A stretch of 64,000 bases of DNA, taken from NCBI RefSeq assembly GCF_029960645.1, contig NZ_JASBQY010000017.1, positions 1-64,000 on the forward strand, written 5' to 3'. Below are positions 44,892 through 54,344 of the stretch, piece after piece. The translations under genes and the position numbers were made by a program. How positions within the stretch are numbered: the first letter of the stretch is position 1; every line of letters starts with the position of its first letter. The notes below the pieces were generated by a model. That model was given only the letters and a program-made list of their open reading frames with translations, did not search any database and was not told where the DNA came from. The stretch is from Arthrobacter sp. AL12. GTDB lineage: Bacteria > Actinomycetota > Actinomycetes > Actinomycetales > Micrococcaceae.

Positions 44892-45691
44892 ACATCCCCT
44901 TGGACCACGCACCGTTCAGCAGCCCGTTCACCGGAACCGGGCCCCGCACCGGCGTCGTCGTCTCGCATGGTTTCACCGGCAGCCCGCACGGCGTCCGGGA
45001 CTGGGCCCGGTCGCTGGCCGACGCCGGCTACGCCGTGCGGATGCCGCTGCTGCCCGGACATGGCACCAGCTGGCAGGACCTGGCCCGGACCCGCTGGCAG
45101 GACTGGCACACGGCGCTGGACGCCGCCTACCTTGAGCTCGCCGGGGAATGTGAACAGGTCGTCGTTGCCGGGCTGTCGATGGGAGGGGCGCTGGCTCTGC
45201 GGATTGCGGCCACCCGGCCGGTCGCGGGGGCTGTGCTGGTGAACCCCGGCCTGGTCATTGACGATCCCCGGGCACCGCTGGCGGGCATCCTGAAATTCGT
45301 GCTCAAGAGCACCCCGGCAATTGCCAACGACATCCTCAAAGAGGGCATCGACGAGGGGGCCTACCCCCGGACACCCGTTGCCGCGGCGCACGAACTGAAC
45401 AGGATGTTCAAGGACACCGTGCGGCTGCTCCCCCGGATCACCGCCCCGGTGCGGGTGTACCGCTCCGCGGTGGACCATGTGGTCTCCGACTCGAGCATTG
45501 TGGCCCTCCGCCGGGGACTGACCCACGCGCCGCTGGAGGTGATCCGGCTGGAAAACAGCTACCACGTGGCTACCATGGACAACGACGCGCCCGAGATCTT
45601 CCGCGGCACGGCCGAATTTATCCGTTCGCTGGGTGCGGGAGGCGGCCCGGACGCCGCCCACGCTAGCCAAAAGGACACGGCAGATGACTAG
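44888..45691 (+). CDS. Alpha/beta hydrolase, copy 2 (tandem paralogue)
   Basis: 267-residue serine hydrolase closely related to the upstream gene: SHGFTGSPHGVRDWAR, LPGHGTSWQDLARTRWQDW, nucleophile VAGLSMGGALAL, Asp in YRSAVDHVVSD and His in NSYHVATMD. The N-terminus is shorter and has no signal peptide. The pairing suggests a duplication followed by divergence in substrate use. It overlaps copy 1 by 4 bp and the membrane-protein gene by 8 bp, so all three are likely one transcription unit. Confidence 0.9.
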   Translation: MNIPLDHAPFSSPFTGTGPRTGVVVSHGFTGSPHGVRDWARSLADAGYAVRMPLLPGHGTSWQDLARTRWQDWHTALDAAYLELAGECEQVVVAGLSMGGALALRIAATRPVAGAVLVNPGLVIDDPRAPLAGILKFVLKSTPAIANDILKEGIDEGAYPRTPVAAAHELNRMFKDTVRLLPRITAPVRVYRSAVDHVVSDSSIVALRRGLTHAPLEVIRLENSYHVATMDNDAPEIFRGTAEFIRSLGAGGGPDAAHASQKDTADD

Positions 45692-46373
45692 ACCGGACCC
45701 AAACTCCGCGGATTCCAGCGCCAACCAGGACGACGCCGTCTGGCTGGACCTGGTCGCGAGGCTGGAAGGCAGGGACACGGCGGCGGCCGCCCGCCCCGTG
45801 ACACCGGAAAATCCGGAAGCCCGGGACGGCCTTGCAGGCCCGGACGCCCGGGAAGGCCACGGTGCCGCGGCCCGCGCGGAGGACCCCGAGGTACCGGACG
45901 CACCCGCCTCGGACGCTGCGCCCGCCGCGGACACCGCCGGCTCCGCCCCGCGGCCTTTCAGCGATTTCGACCCGCTGGGGCTTTCCAACGGGGTGCCGAT
46001 GGAGCTTTCCGCCGAGGAGCGGCAGGCGCAGCTCCACGCGGACGGCGGCCCCCTGGCCGGCGCCGCCGCCGATCGCCCCGGGGCTGCCTCCGGGCCGCGG
46101 GACTACGAGGGCGCGGAGGACGACCCGCTGGGCCCGGGCGAGTTCGTGCCGGAGGAACCGCCCAGCCTCGCCGGAACCGACCCGCTGACGATGCTGGCCT
46201 GGCTGGGGGCCGTAGGCGGCCCCGTGGCACTCCTGATCGCCGCGATGTTCTGGCGCTCCGCCCCGCTGATGGCCATCCTGGGAATGGTGGCAGCCTTCGC
46301 GGCGTCGGTGGTCTTCCTGATCATGAAGCTGCCGGGCGAAAAGGACGAACACGACGACGGCGCACGCATCTAG
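45684..46373 (+). CDS. Hypothetical membrane protein with acidic Ala/Pro N-terminus
   Basis: 229 residues starting MTRPDPNSADSS. The first ~165 residues are low-complexity, acidic and rich in Ala, Pro and Asp, with the short motif DPLGLSNGVPMELSAEERQ. Two transmembrane helices follow (LAWLGAVGGPVALLIAAMF and LMAILGMVAAFAASVVFLIM), then a charged C-terminus KDEHDDGARI. No function is recognised. The start overlaps the upstream hydrolase gene by 8 bp. A frame start 17 codons upstream lies within that gene and was rejected. Confidence 0.75.
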   Translation: MTRPDPNSADSSANQDDAVWLDLVARLEGRDTAAAARPVTPENPEARDGLAGPDAREGHGAAARAEDPEVPDAPASDAAPAADTAGSAPRPFSDFDPLGLSNGVPMELSAEERQAQLHADGGPLAGAAADRPGAASGPRDYEGAEDDPLGPGEFVPEEPPSLAGTDPLTMLAWLGAVGGPVALLIAAMFWRSAPLMAILGMVAAFAASVVFLIMKLPGEKDEHDDGARI

Positions 46374-46420
46374 CTGAGCTCGTACGCCCGATCCGGGCGT
46401 GCGCCTCCGGCCGTGGCCGG

Positions 46421-47512
46421 CTAGCTGTGCATGCGGCTGCTGACCCGGGACAGGTCCGCGGCACCGATCAGGCCCGCATTCGGGCCCAGGGCCGCGAGCT
46501 CGATGTCCGCCGCGGGCCGGAACCCGCGGCCGGTCAGGTTCCGGGCGAAGGCCGTCCGGGCCGGGCCAACCAGCAGTTCGCCGGCGTCGCAGAGTCCGCC
46601 GCCAATCACAAACTTGCCCGGATCCAGCGCGGCGGCGAGGTTGGCGAGGCCCAAACCCAGCCACTCCCCGACCTCCTCCAGCAGCTCCCGGGAAGTCTGG
46701 TCACCGGCCTTGGCCAGTTCGGTGACAATCACGCCGGTGATGCGCTCCGCGTGGCCGTCCACCGCTTTGAGCAGCTCCTGGGCCACCGGGGAATTGGCGG
46801 CGGCGAGTTCCCTGGCTTCCCGGCCGAGTGCATTGCCGGACGCGTACTGCTCCCAGCAGCCCCGGTTGCCGCACTCGCAGCGGTGGCCGCCGGGCATGAT
46901 GATCTGGTGGCCGAACTCACCAGCCACGCCGAAGCGCCCCCGTTCCAGCCGGCCGTCCATCACCATGGCACCGCCGATCCCGGTGCCGAGGGTGATGCAG
47001 ACCAGGCGGTTCTGGCCTTGCCCGGCCCCGAAACGCCACTCCGCCCAGCCGGCCGCATCGGCGTCGTTGGTCAGCAGCACGGGACGACGGAGCAGCCGCT
47101 GCAGGTTGTCCCGGAGGGGCTCGTTGCGCCACGCAAGATGGGGGCTGAACAGCACGGTCCCGCCGTCGAGGTCCATCCAACCGGCCGCACCGATCCCGAC
47201 CGACCAGATCCGGTGGCCTTCGCCCAGTTCCTCCACCAGCTCCACGATCACCTGTTCCACCGCACGGGGGTCGTTGCCGGGAGTGGACCGCTTGGCCTGG
47301 GCGAGGATCCTGCCCTCCGCATCGACCACACCGGCCGCCACCTTGGTGCCGCCAATGTCCACGCCGATGGCGAGGCCTTTCCGGCCCAGCCGCAGGTGCT
47401 CACGGAAGCCCTGGCCGGCCGGTCCGGCGGCTGCGCCCGCGAGCGTCCTGCGCCGCCAGGCGGCCGTCCTGCGGTACGGGCCGGGCTGCTGCCCGGATGT
47501 AGGTGTGTGCAT
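46421..47512 (-). CDS. glk: ROK family glucokinase
   Basis: ATP-dependent sugar kinase, probably glucokinase. 363 residues: ATP-binding AIGVDIGGTKVAAGVVD at about 48, the sugar-site VLLTNDADAAGWAEWRFGAG, and the ROK zinc-binding block GHRCECGNRGCWEQYASG. It is distinct from PpgK (2892), giving the organism two glucose-phosphorylating routes. The N-terminal ~45 residues (RRTAAWRRRTLAG) are non-conserved and basic, so translation may start later. Minus-strand TAGGAT lies 8 bases before the ATG, with AAGGA between them. It is divergent from the acyl-CoA ligase gene. Confidence 0.92.
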   Translation of the reverse strand: MHTPTSGQQPGPYRRTAAWRRRTLAGAAAGPAGQGFREHLRLGRKGLAIGVDIGGTKVAAGVVDAEGRILAQAKRSTPGNDPRAVEQVIVELVEELGEGHRIWSVGIGAAGWMDLDGGTVLFSPHLAWRNEPLRDNLQRLLRRPVLLTNDADAAGWAEWRFGAGQGQNRLVCITLGTGIGGAMVMDGRLERGRFGVAGEFGHQIIMPGGHRCECGNRGCWEQYASGNALGREARELAAANSPVAQELLKAVDGHAERITGVIVTELAKAGDQTSRELLEEVGEWLGLGLANLAAALDPGKFVIGGGLCDAGELLVGPARTAFARNLTGRGFRPAADIELAALGPNAGLIGAADLSRVSSRMHS

Positions 47513-47598
47513 GGTTCCTTATCCTATTCGGCGGAACGGCCGGGCAGAGGCCGCATCACCGCGGCGGCCGCAACGAGGGGGTCACCAAACCGTAAGGT

Positions 47599-47610
47599 TA
47601 CTCGCCAGTA
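47599..47610. promoter_or_regulatory. Dyad in the glk - fadD divergent region
   Basis: TACT-CGCC-AGTA is a perfect 4-bp-arm dyad 85 bp upstream of the acyl-CoA ligase start. It has the look of a TetR-family operator such as those that control fatty-acid genes, but the motif is short and may be chance. Confidence 0.3.
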
Positions 47611-47694
47611 GGTGTGGTGGAACACACATGCCTTCGACCGCATACTAGTGTTAGTCGTACCCCTCGCGGGTCCATGGATATCAAAGGAGCTAAC

Positions 47695-49515
47695 GTGCGA
47701 GAAATCAGTGTCCCGCCCCTGGTCACAGTCCCCCCGGAAATGAACGTCACCGACCTGGTCCTCCGCCAGGCCGCGAAGGCGTCCAACCCGGCCTTGTTCT
47801 CCCGCCTGGACACGGCCGGACAATGGCAGGACATCCGGGCCACCGATTTCCTGGCGGATGTCTCGGTGCTCGCCAAAGGCCTGATGGCCAGCGGCGTGGG
47901 CGCGGGCGACCGTGTCGGCATCATGTCCCGCACCCGGTACGAGTGGGCCCTCATCGACTTCGCCATATGGTTCGCCGGTGCCGTCTCCGTGCCGATCTAT
48001 GAGACCTCATCCCCTTCCCAGGTCGCCTGGAACCTCGGCGATTCCGGCGCCGTCGCCGCATTCGGCGAATCCGCCCACCATGAGAATGTCATCCGGCAGG
48101 CCGCCACCTCCGAAGGACTCACCGCGCTGGCCCACGTCTGGCAGCTCGAAGGAACCGGCCTGGACGAGGTCCGCGCCGCCGGCGCGGCGGTCAGCGATGA
48201 GGAACTGGAGGCGCGGCGCGCCTTGGCCTCCCTCGGCGACCTCGCCACCATCATCTACACCTCGGGGACCACCGGCCGGCCCAAGGGCTGCGAGCTGACC
48301 CACGGCAACTTCGTGGAACTCTCCGAAAACGCGCTTGCCACCTCGCTGAACAAGATCGTCCACGAGCACGCCCGGACCATCATGTTCCTGCCCCTGGCCC
48401 ACGTGTTCGCACGCTTTATCTCGGTGCTCGCGGTCGCCGCCGGCGTCACAGTGGCGCACACACCGGACATCAAGAACCTCCTGCCGGACCTGCAGAGCTA
48501 CAAGCCGACCTTCATCCTCGCGGTGCCGCGGGTCTTCGAGAAGGTCTACAACTCGGCGCTGACCAAGGCAGAGGACGGCGGCAAGGGCGCCATCTTCCAC
48601 CGCGCGGCGGACACCGCCATCGAGTTCTCCCGCGCCCGCCAGGCCGGCAAGATCGGCCTGGGCCTCAAGCTCAAGCACACCCTCTTCGACAAGCTCGTCT
48701 ACAGCAAGCTCCGCGCGGCCATGGGCGGCGAGGTGGCCCACGCCGTCTCCGGCGGCGGCCCGCTGGGCGAGCGGCTGGGCCACTTCTTCCAGGGCATCGG
48801 CATGCAGATCCTGGAAGGCTACGGGCTCACCGAGACCACGGCGCCCGTCACCGTGAACACACCGGATCGGATCATGATCGGCACCGTCGGGGCCCCGATT
48901 CCAGGCAATGCCGTGAAGATCGCCGACGACGGCGAGATCCTCGCCAAGGGCGTGTGCGTCATGCGCGGGTACTACAAGCGTGAGGACCTTTCCGCCGAGT
49001 CCTTCGTCGATGGCTGGTTCCGGACCGGCGACATCGGACAACTCGATGAGCAGGGCTTCCTGACCATCACCGGGCGCAAAAAGGAAATCATCGTCACGGC
49101 CAGCGGCAAGAACGTCGTGCCGGCCCTTCTGGAGGACCAGATCCGTGCCGACGCGCTGGTCTCCCAGGTGCTGGTGGTCGGTGACAACCGCCCTTTCATC
49201 GGCGCGCTGGTCACCCTCGACGAGGAGGCCCTGCCCGGCTGGCTGCACCGCCACGGGCTGCCCGCCTCCACGACCCTTGCCGAGGCCACCGACAACCCGG
49301 TGGTCAAGGCAGCGGTGCAGGAACTCATCAACGGTGCCAACCAGTCGGTGTCCCAGGCCGAGGCCATCAAGTCATTCCGGATCGTGCCGGCCGACTTCAC
49401 CGAGGCCTCCGGGCACCTCACGCCCTCGATGAAGGTCAAGCGGGCCCAGGTGATGAAGGACTTCGAGAACGTCATCGAGGAAATGTACGGCGCCCCGCGC
49501 CCCGACCAGGTCTAA
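47695..49515 (+). CDS. Long-chain acyl-CoA synthetase (AMP-dependent)
   Basis: FadD-type ligase that activates fatty acids via acyl-AMP. 606 residues: ATP motif IIYTSGTTGRPKGCELTHG, LPLAHVFARFISVLAVAAGV, the A5 motif EGYGLTETTAPVTVNTP, and the C-terminal hinge ITGRKKEIIVTASGKNVVPALLED. The GTG at 47695 has a strong AAAGGAG six bases upstream; the frame continues to 47614 but without such a site. Closest in type to FadD15 of mycobacteria. It is followed by two hairpins before pyc. Confidence 0.94.
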   Translation: MREISVPPLVTVPPEMNVTDLVLRQAAKASNPALFSRLDTAGQWQDIRATDFLADVSVLAKGLMASGVGAGDRVGIMSRTRYEWALIDFAIWFAGAVSVPIYETSSPSQVAWNLGDSGAVAAFGESAHHENVIRQAATSEGLTALAHVWQLEGTGLDEVRAAGAAVSDEELEARRALASLGDLATIIYTSGTTGRPKGCELTHGNFVELSENALATSLNKIVHEHARTIMFLPLAHVFARFISVLAVAAGVTVAHTPDIKNLLPDLQSYKPTFILAVPRVFEKVYNSALTKAEDGGKGAIFHRAADTAIEFSRARQAGKIGLGLKLKHTLFDKLVYSKLRAAMGGEVAHAVSGGGPLGERLGHFFQGIGMQILEGYGLTETTAPVTVNTPDRIMIGTVGAPIPGNAVKIADDGEILAKGVCVMRGYYKREDLSAESFVDGWFRTGDIGQLDEQGFLTITGRKKEIIVTASGKNVVPALLEDQIRADALVSQVLVVGDNRPFIGALVTLDEEALPGWLHRHGLPASTTLAEATDNPVVKAAVQELINGANQSVSQAEAIKSFRIVPADFTEASGHLTPSMKVKRAQVMKDFENVIEEMYGAPRPDQV

Positions 49516-49556
49516 GCGGCGCGCCAAAGCAACGCAGCGCCAGATACCGCCCCAAA

Positions 49557-49621
49557 ACAACGCGGGGTCAGATACCGCCCGTCAGCGGCTGGCTGATGGG
49601 CCGGGTCTGACCCCGCGTTGC
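49557..49621. terminator. Hairpin with GCAACGCGGGGTCA-type arms (copy A)
   Basis: CAACGCGGGGTCAGA (49558-49572) pairs with TCTGACCCCGCGTTG (49606-49620). The internal segment can also partly pair. A degenerate direct copy of the left half lies at 49527-49552. The same arms occur again at 54345-54409. It likely ends fadD transcription but looks like a repeated element. Confidence 0.85.
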
Positions 49622-49634
49622 TTTGAGTTTGTTT

Positions 49635-49682
49635 ATGAAGAAGGGTCCTTCCAGCCTCTCGGCCGGAAGGACCCTTCTTCAT
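49635..49682. terminator. Terminator after pyc
   Basis: A perfect stem of at least 16 bp, GAAGAAGGGTCCTTCC (49637-49652) with GGAAGGACCCTTCTTC (49665-49680), extended by AT/AT pairs, with a 12-base loop. It is 37 bp past the pyc stop on the minus strand and also faces fadD. Confidence 0.92.
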
Positions 49683-49718
49683 TGTTGTGCGGTTGTGTTG
49701 TGCGGTGGTGCGTGGCCG

Positions 49719-52700
49719 CTATTCGACGACGAGCAGCAGGTCTCCGCCCTGGACCTGTTCGATCGCGCCCACGGCGAGTCGCGAGACCTTGCCGGCGACC
49801 GGCGTCGTAATGGACGCTTCCATCTTCATGGCCTCGATCGTGGCGACGGTGTCGCCGGCCTTGACCTCGTCGCCGGACTTGACGGTCAGGGTGACGGCGC
49901 CGGCGAACGGTGCGGCCACCTGGCCGGGCTGGGAGGTGTCGGCGCGTTCGGCGGCCTTGACGTTGCTGACTACGGAACGGTCGCGGACCACCACCGGGCG
50001 GGACTGTCCGTTGAGCGTGCACATCACGGTGCGCATGCCCTTCTCGTCCGGTTCGGAAACCGCTTCGAGCGAGGCGATCAGGCGGACGCCCTTCTCCAGC
50101 TCGATCTCGTGCTCTGCGCCGCGCTGCAGCCCAAAGAGGTAGTCGCGGGTGTCCAGCACCGATAGGTTGCCGTAGGACTCCACACTCTTCTGGTAGTCCT
50201 TGGTGGGACCGGCGAAGAGCAGCCGGTTCAGGGTCTGCTGCACGGTCTTGGAATCGGACTTCAGGGCGGCGCTGTCCTCGGCGCTGAGCTCCACGTCGCG
50301 GACCTTGACGGTACGGCCCTGCATCGCCTTGGTGCGGAACGGTTCCGGCCAGCCGCCGGGAGGATCGCCCAGTTCACCGGAGAGGAAGCCGATCACGGAA
50401 TCCGGGATGTCGTACTTCTGCGGGTTCTCGTTGAAGTCCGCCGGGTCGGCGTTGAGTCCCACGAGGTGCAGGGCCAGGTCGCCGACGACCTTGGAGGAGG
50501 GTGTGACCTTCACCAGCCGGCCGAGGATCCGGTCCGCCGCGGTGTACATGTCCTCGATGGCCTCGAACCGCTCCCCCAGGCCCAGCGCGATTGCCTGCTG
50601 GCGCAGGTTGGAGAGCTGGCCGCCGGGGATCTCGTGCTGGTAGACCCGGCCGGTGGGGCCGGGAAGGCCGGATTCGAACGGTGCGTAGACGCGGCGGACG
50701 GCCTCCCAGTACGGTTCCAGCGCGCACACGTTCGCCAGACTCAGCCCGGTGTCCCGCGGCGTGTGGGCCAGGGCTGCCACCAGCGCGGATGCCGAGGGCT
50801 GGCTGGTGGTGCCCGCGAGCGAGGCGGAGGCCACGTCCACGGCGTCCACTCCGGCGTCGACCGCTGCCAGCAGCGTGGCCAGCTGGCCGCCGGCGGTGTC
50901 GTGCGTGTGCAGGTGGACCGGCAGGTCGAAGCGTTCGCGCAGGGCACTCACGAGACGGGCAGCGGCGGCGGGACGCAGGAGACCCGCCATGTCCTTGATC
51001 GCCAGGATGTGCGCGCCGGCGTCGACGATCTTCTGGGCCAACTCCAGGTAGTAGTCCAGGGTGTAGAGCGTCTCGTCCGGGTCCAACATGTCAGCGGTGT
51101 AGCAGAGGGCAACCTCCGCGACGGCCGTCCCGGTGTCGCGGACGGCGCGGATGGCCGGGGCCATCTGGTTGACATCGTTGAGCGCGTCGAAGATGCGGAA
51201 GATGTCGACGCCGGTCGCGGCGGCCTCGTTGACAAAGGCCACCGTCACCTCTTCCGGGTACGGGGTGTAGCCGACCGTGTTGCGGCCGCGGAGGAGCATC
51301 TGCAGACAGACGTTCGGCAGCGTCTTGCGCAGCGCCGCGAGCCGGTCCCAGGGATCCTCGCCGAGGAAGCGCAGCGCGACGTCGTAGGTGGCGCCGCCCC
51401 AGGCCTCGACGGAGAGCAGTTCAGGGAGGAGCTTGGAAACGGCCGGGCCGGCTGCCACGAGGTCGCGGGTGCGGACCCGGGTGGCGAGCAGGGACTGGTG
51501 GGCGTCGCGGAACGTGGTGTCCGTGACGGCGACGGCGTTCTGCGCGCGCAGGGCCTTCGCGAAGCCTTCCGGGCCCAGCTCCAGCAGCCGCTGGCGGGAG
51601 CCCTGCGCGGCGGCGGCGTCGTCCAGCGCCGGGAGCTTGGCGGCGGGATCGCTGTGGACCGTGAGCTCGCCGTTGGGCTTGTTCACCGTGACCTCCGCGA
51701 GCCAGGTCAGCAGCTTCGTGCCGCGGTCCGCGGAGACCCGGGCCTTGAGCAGTTCCGGGCGTTCGTCAATGAAGGAGGTGGCCACGTTGCCGGCGATGAA
51801 GTCGGCGTCGTCCAGGACAGCCTGCAGGAATGAGATGTTGGTGGAGACGCCGCGGATGCGGAACTCGGCGAGGGCCCGGCGGGCCCGGGCCACAGCGGCC
51901 GGGTAATCACGGCCGCGGCAGGTCAGCTTGACCAGCATCGAGTCGAAGTGCGGGCTGATCTCGGCACCGGAGTAGACGGTGCCGCCGTCGAGCCGGACGC
52001 CGGCACCTCCGGCCGACCGGTAGCCGGTGATCTTGCCGACGTCGGGCCGGAAGCCGTTGGCCGGATCCTCCGTGGTGATGCGGCACTGCAGGGCGGCGCC
52101 TCTGAGTTTGACGGTCTCCTGGGAAAGGCCCAGGTCCGCGAGGGTCTCGCCGGCGGCGATGCGCAGCTGTGCCTGGACGAGGTCGACGTCGGTGACTTCC
52201 TCGGTGACGGTGTGCTCGACCTGGATCCGCGGGTTCATTTCGATGAAGACGTGCTGGCCGGCCCGCTCCCCCACGGTGTCGACGAGGAATTCCACGGTGC
52301 CAGCGTTGACGTAGTTCAGCGCCTTGGCGAACTTCACGGCGTCGCGGTAAAGCGCCTGCCGGATCCCTTCGTCGAGGTTCGGCGCCGGGGCGATCTCAAT
52401 GACCTTCTGGTGGCGGCGCTGGATGGAGCAGTCGCGCTCGAAGAGGTGCATGACGTTGCCCTCCGCATCGGCCAGGATCTGGACCTCGATGTGGCGGGGG
52501 CGCAGCACGGCCTGCTCCAGGAACATGGTCGGGTCGCCGAACGCCGCGTCGGCTTCGCGCATGGCTGCCTGCAGTGCTTCGGGCAGGGCGTCGCGGGATT
52601 CGACGCGGCGCATGCCGCGCCCTCCGCCGCCTGCGACGGCCTTGGCGAAGATGGGGAAGCCGATCTCGTCGGCGGCAGCGATGAGTTCGTCCAGGTCCTT

Positions 52701-53114
52701 GGAGGGCTGGCTGGACTTCAGGACCGGGACGCCGGCCTTGCGGGCCGCCTCGAGGGCGGCGACCTTGTTGCCGGCGAGTTCGAGGACCTCGGCGGGCGGC
52801 CCCACGAAGGTGATGCCGGCCGCGGCCGCGGCGCGGGCCAGGCGCGGGTTTTCGGACAGGAAGCCGTAGCCGGGATAGATGGCGTCGGCCCCGGATTCCC
52901 TGGCCACGCGCACCACTTCGTCGACGTCGAGGTAGGCCCGGACAGGGTGGCCCTCCTCACCGATCAGATAGGCCTCATCGGCCTTCTGGCGGTGGATGGA
53001 GTTGCGGTCCTCGTTCGGGAAGACGGCTACAGTTTTGGCACCGAGTTCGTAGCCGGCGCGGAAGGCACGGATCGCGATTTCGCCGCGGTTGGCCACCAGA
53101 ATCTTCGAAAACAT
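49719..53114 (-). CDS. pyc: Pyruvate carboxylase
   Basis: Biotin enzyme that makes oxaloacetate from pyruvate and bicarbonate (anaplerosis). 1131 residues, normal for the single-chain form. Biotin carboxylase domain about 1-455 (KILVANRGEIAIRAFRA, KAVAGGGGRGMRRV, EMNPRIQVEHTVTEE), carboxyltransferase about 530-800 (DTTFRDAHQSLLATRVRT with metal ligands, later HTHDTAGGQLATLL), PC tetramerisation region, and the biotinyl domain with the acceptor Lys in EAMKMEAS near residue 1095. It is transcribed alone and is divergent from the ParA-like gene. Confidence 0.98.
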   Translation of the reverse strand: MFSKILVANRGEIAIRAFRAGYELGAKTVAVFPNEDRNSIHRQKADEAYLIGEEGHPVRAYLDVDEVVRVARESGADAIYPGYGFLSENPRLARAAAAAGITFVGPPAEVLELAGNKVAALEAARKAGVPVLKSSQPSKDLDELIAAADEIGFPIFAKAVAGGGGRGMRRVESRDALPEALQAAMREADAAFGDPTMFLEQAVLRPRHIEVQILADAEGNVMHLFERDCSIQRRHQKVIEIAPAPNLDEGIRQALYRDAVKFAKALNYVNAGTVEFLVDTVGERAGQHVFIEMNPRIQVEHTVTEEVTDVDLVQAQLRIAAGETLADLGLSQETVKLRGAALQCRITTEDPANGFRPDVGKITGYRSAGGAGVRLDGGTVYSGAEISPHFDSMLVKLTCRGRDYPAAVARARRALAEFRIRGVSTNISFLQAVLDDADFIAGNVATSFIDERPELLKARVSADRGTKLLTWLAEVTVNKPNGELTVHSDPAAKLPALDDAAAAQGSRQRLLELGPEGFAKALRAQNAVAVTDTTFRDAHQSLLATRVRTRDLVAAGPAVSKLLPELLSVEAWGGATYDVALRFLGEDPWDRLAALRKTLPNVCLQMLLRGRNTVGYTPYPEEVTVAFVNEAAATGVDIFRIFDALNDVNQMAPAIRAVRDTGTAVAEVALCYTADMLDPDETLYTLDYYLELAQKIVDAGAHILAIKDMAGLLRPAAAARLVSALRERFDLPVHLHTHDTAGGQLATLLAAVDAGVDAVDVASASLAGTTSQPSASALVAALAHTPRDTGLSLANVCALEPYWEAVRRVYAPFESGLPGPTGRVYQHEIPGGQLSNLRQQAIALGLGERFEAIEDMYTAADRILGRLVKVTPSSKVVGDLALHLVGLNADPADFNENPQKYDIPDSVIGFLSGELGDPPGGWPEPFRTKAMQGRTVKVRDVELSAEDSAALKSDSKTVQQTLNRLLFAGPTKDYQKSVESYGNLSVLDTRDYLFGLQRGAEHEIELEKGVRLIASLEAVSEPDEKGMRTVMCTLNGQSRPVVVRDRSVVSNVKAAERADTSQPGQVAAPFAGAVTLTVKSGDEVKAGDTVATIEAMKMEASITTPVAGKVSRLAVGAIEQVQGGDLLLVVE

Positions 53115-53464
53115 ACTTCTCCTGCATCATCGCGGGTGTATCGGTAATTGGTCACAGTGTCTAGGACCTGCACGGACAAACACAAATCATTGTGTCGACC
53201 GTCACAGCGGCGCGCGTCACGTATGCCGGATTAGGCAAAACGCCAGGCAAATACATCAAGCGGGTACATCCCAACGAGGGTCGGATCCCGGCCCCGGTTG
53301 AAGCTTATCCATCATCTGCCGCCCCGGCACCAGATGAGGCTGGCTTAGGCGGGGCGGCAACATATGATGGGGAGGTGGGTGGCGCATGCTCGCCCCGGCT
53401 CCGGAGAACGCAGGAGCCGGCAGGACCCCGTCCCGGCAACCGGCGTTAGGTATTGGTTTTTCAA
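53115..53464. other. Divergent intergenic region pyc - parA (350 bp)
   Basis: No convincing gene. It contains an imperfect inverted repeat with arms at 53309-53325 and 53351-53370 (CCATCAT...TGCCGCCCC with its complement), about 95 bp upstream of the parA start. A small ORF at 53192-53449 has no family features or ribosome-binding site. Confidence 0.6.
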
Positions 53465-54316
53465 GTGCAAGTAGTCAGCATCAGCAGCCTCAAAGGCGGT
53501 GTCGGCAAGACATCGGTGACCACCGGATTGGCGTCCGCGGCATTGGCCGCCGGCATCCCCACCCTCGTCGTCGACCTTGATCCGCACGCGGATGCGAGTA
53601 CGGCCCTCGGAGTCCGGCCGGGAGACCAGCTGGACATCGGCCGGATGCTCAAGGCTCCCCGGCGGGCCCGCCTGTCCGAAAACGTTGTCCCTAGCGGCTG
53701 GGTGGAGCGCGCTGCCGCCCAAGGCGCGGCGCGGGCAGGCTCATCGCCGGGCGTTCTGGATGTGGCCGTCGGCTCCGCCTACACCGGCATTTACGACCGG
53801 CCGGACCTCGGACGCCGCGACCTGCGCCGGCTTTCCGCGGTGCTGGCCGGCGCGGAGAAGTACGAGCTGGTCCTCGTGGACTGCCCGCCGTCCCTGAACG
53901 GGCTCACCCGGATGGCCTGGTACGCCAGCGACAAGGTCACTCTTGTGGCCGAACCCGGGCTCTTCTCGGTGGCGGGAACGGAACGCACCATGCGCGCCAT
54001 CCAGCTGTTCCGGCAGGAATTCGCTCCGAACCTCTCTCCGGCCGGCATCGTCGCGAACCGGGTACGCAGCGGATCCGCCGAGCACACCTTCCGGCTCGCC
54101 GAGATGGAATCCATGTTCGGCCGGCTACTGCTGTCACCGCACATCCCGGAGCAGGCCAACTGGCAGCAGATCCAGGGCGCTGCGCACTCCATCCACCACT
54201 GGCCCGGTGAGTCGGCCAAGCACGCAGCCGCCCTGTTCGACGCCCTGCTGGCCAACCTGCTGGCCGCGGACAGCCGGCCGGCAGCCGCCCGGGTCCGGGA
54301 CCGCGTGAACCGCTAG
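53465..54316 (+). CDS. ParA/Soj-like ATPase without adjacent ParB
   Basis: A 283-residue P-loop ATPase of the ParA/MinD class. The deviant Walker A is LKGGVGKTSVTTGLASAAL with the signature second Lys; Walker A' is VVDLDPHADAST and Walker B is LVLVDCPPSLNGL. There is no N-terminal HTH. The start is placed at GTG 53465 (VQVVSISSLKGG); a TTG four codons earlier is possible. No parB or parS-like site lies nearby, so it is probably not the main chromosome-segregation ParA, and may position another cargo. It is flanked by pyc and a merR gene. A long hairpin follows. Confidence 0.87.
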   Translation: MQVVSISSLKGGVGKTSVTTGLASAALAAGIPTLVVDLDPHADASTALGVRPGDQLDIGRMLKAPRRARLSENVVPSGWVERAAAQGAARAGSSPGVLDVAVGSAYTGIYDRPDLGRRDLRRLSAVLAGAEKYELVLVDCPPSLNGLTRMAWYASDKVTLVAEPGLFSVAGTERTMRAIQLFRQEFAPNLSPAGIVANRVRSGSAEHTFRLAEMESMFGRLLLSPHIPEQANWQQIQGAAHSIHHWPGESAKHAAALFDALLANLLAADSRPAAARVRDRVNR

Positions 54317-54344
54317 CCTCACCCCCGGAACCCCCAAAGCAAAA

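Noticed and set aside
53192..53449. Small plus-strand ORF of 85 codons upstream of parA
   Set aside because: No ribosome-binding site, no family similarity, and it crosses an inverted repeat.
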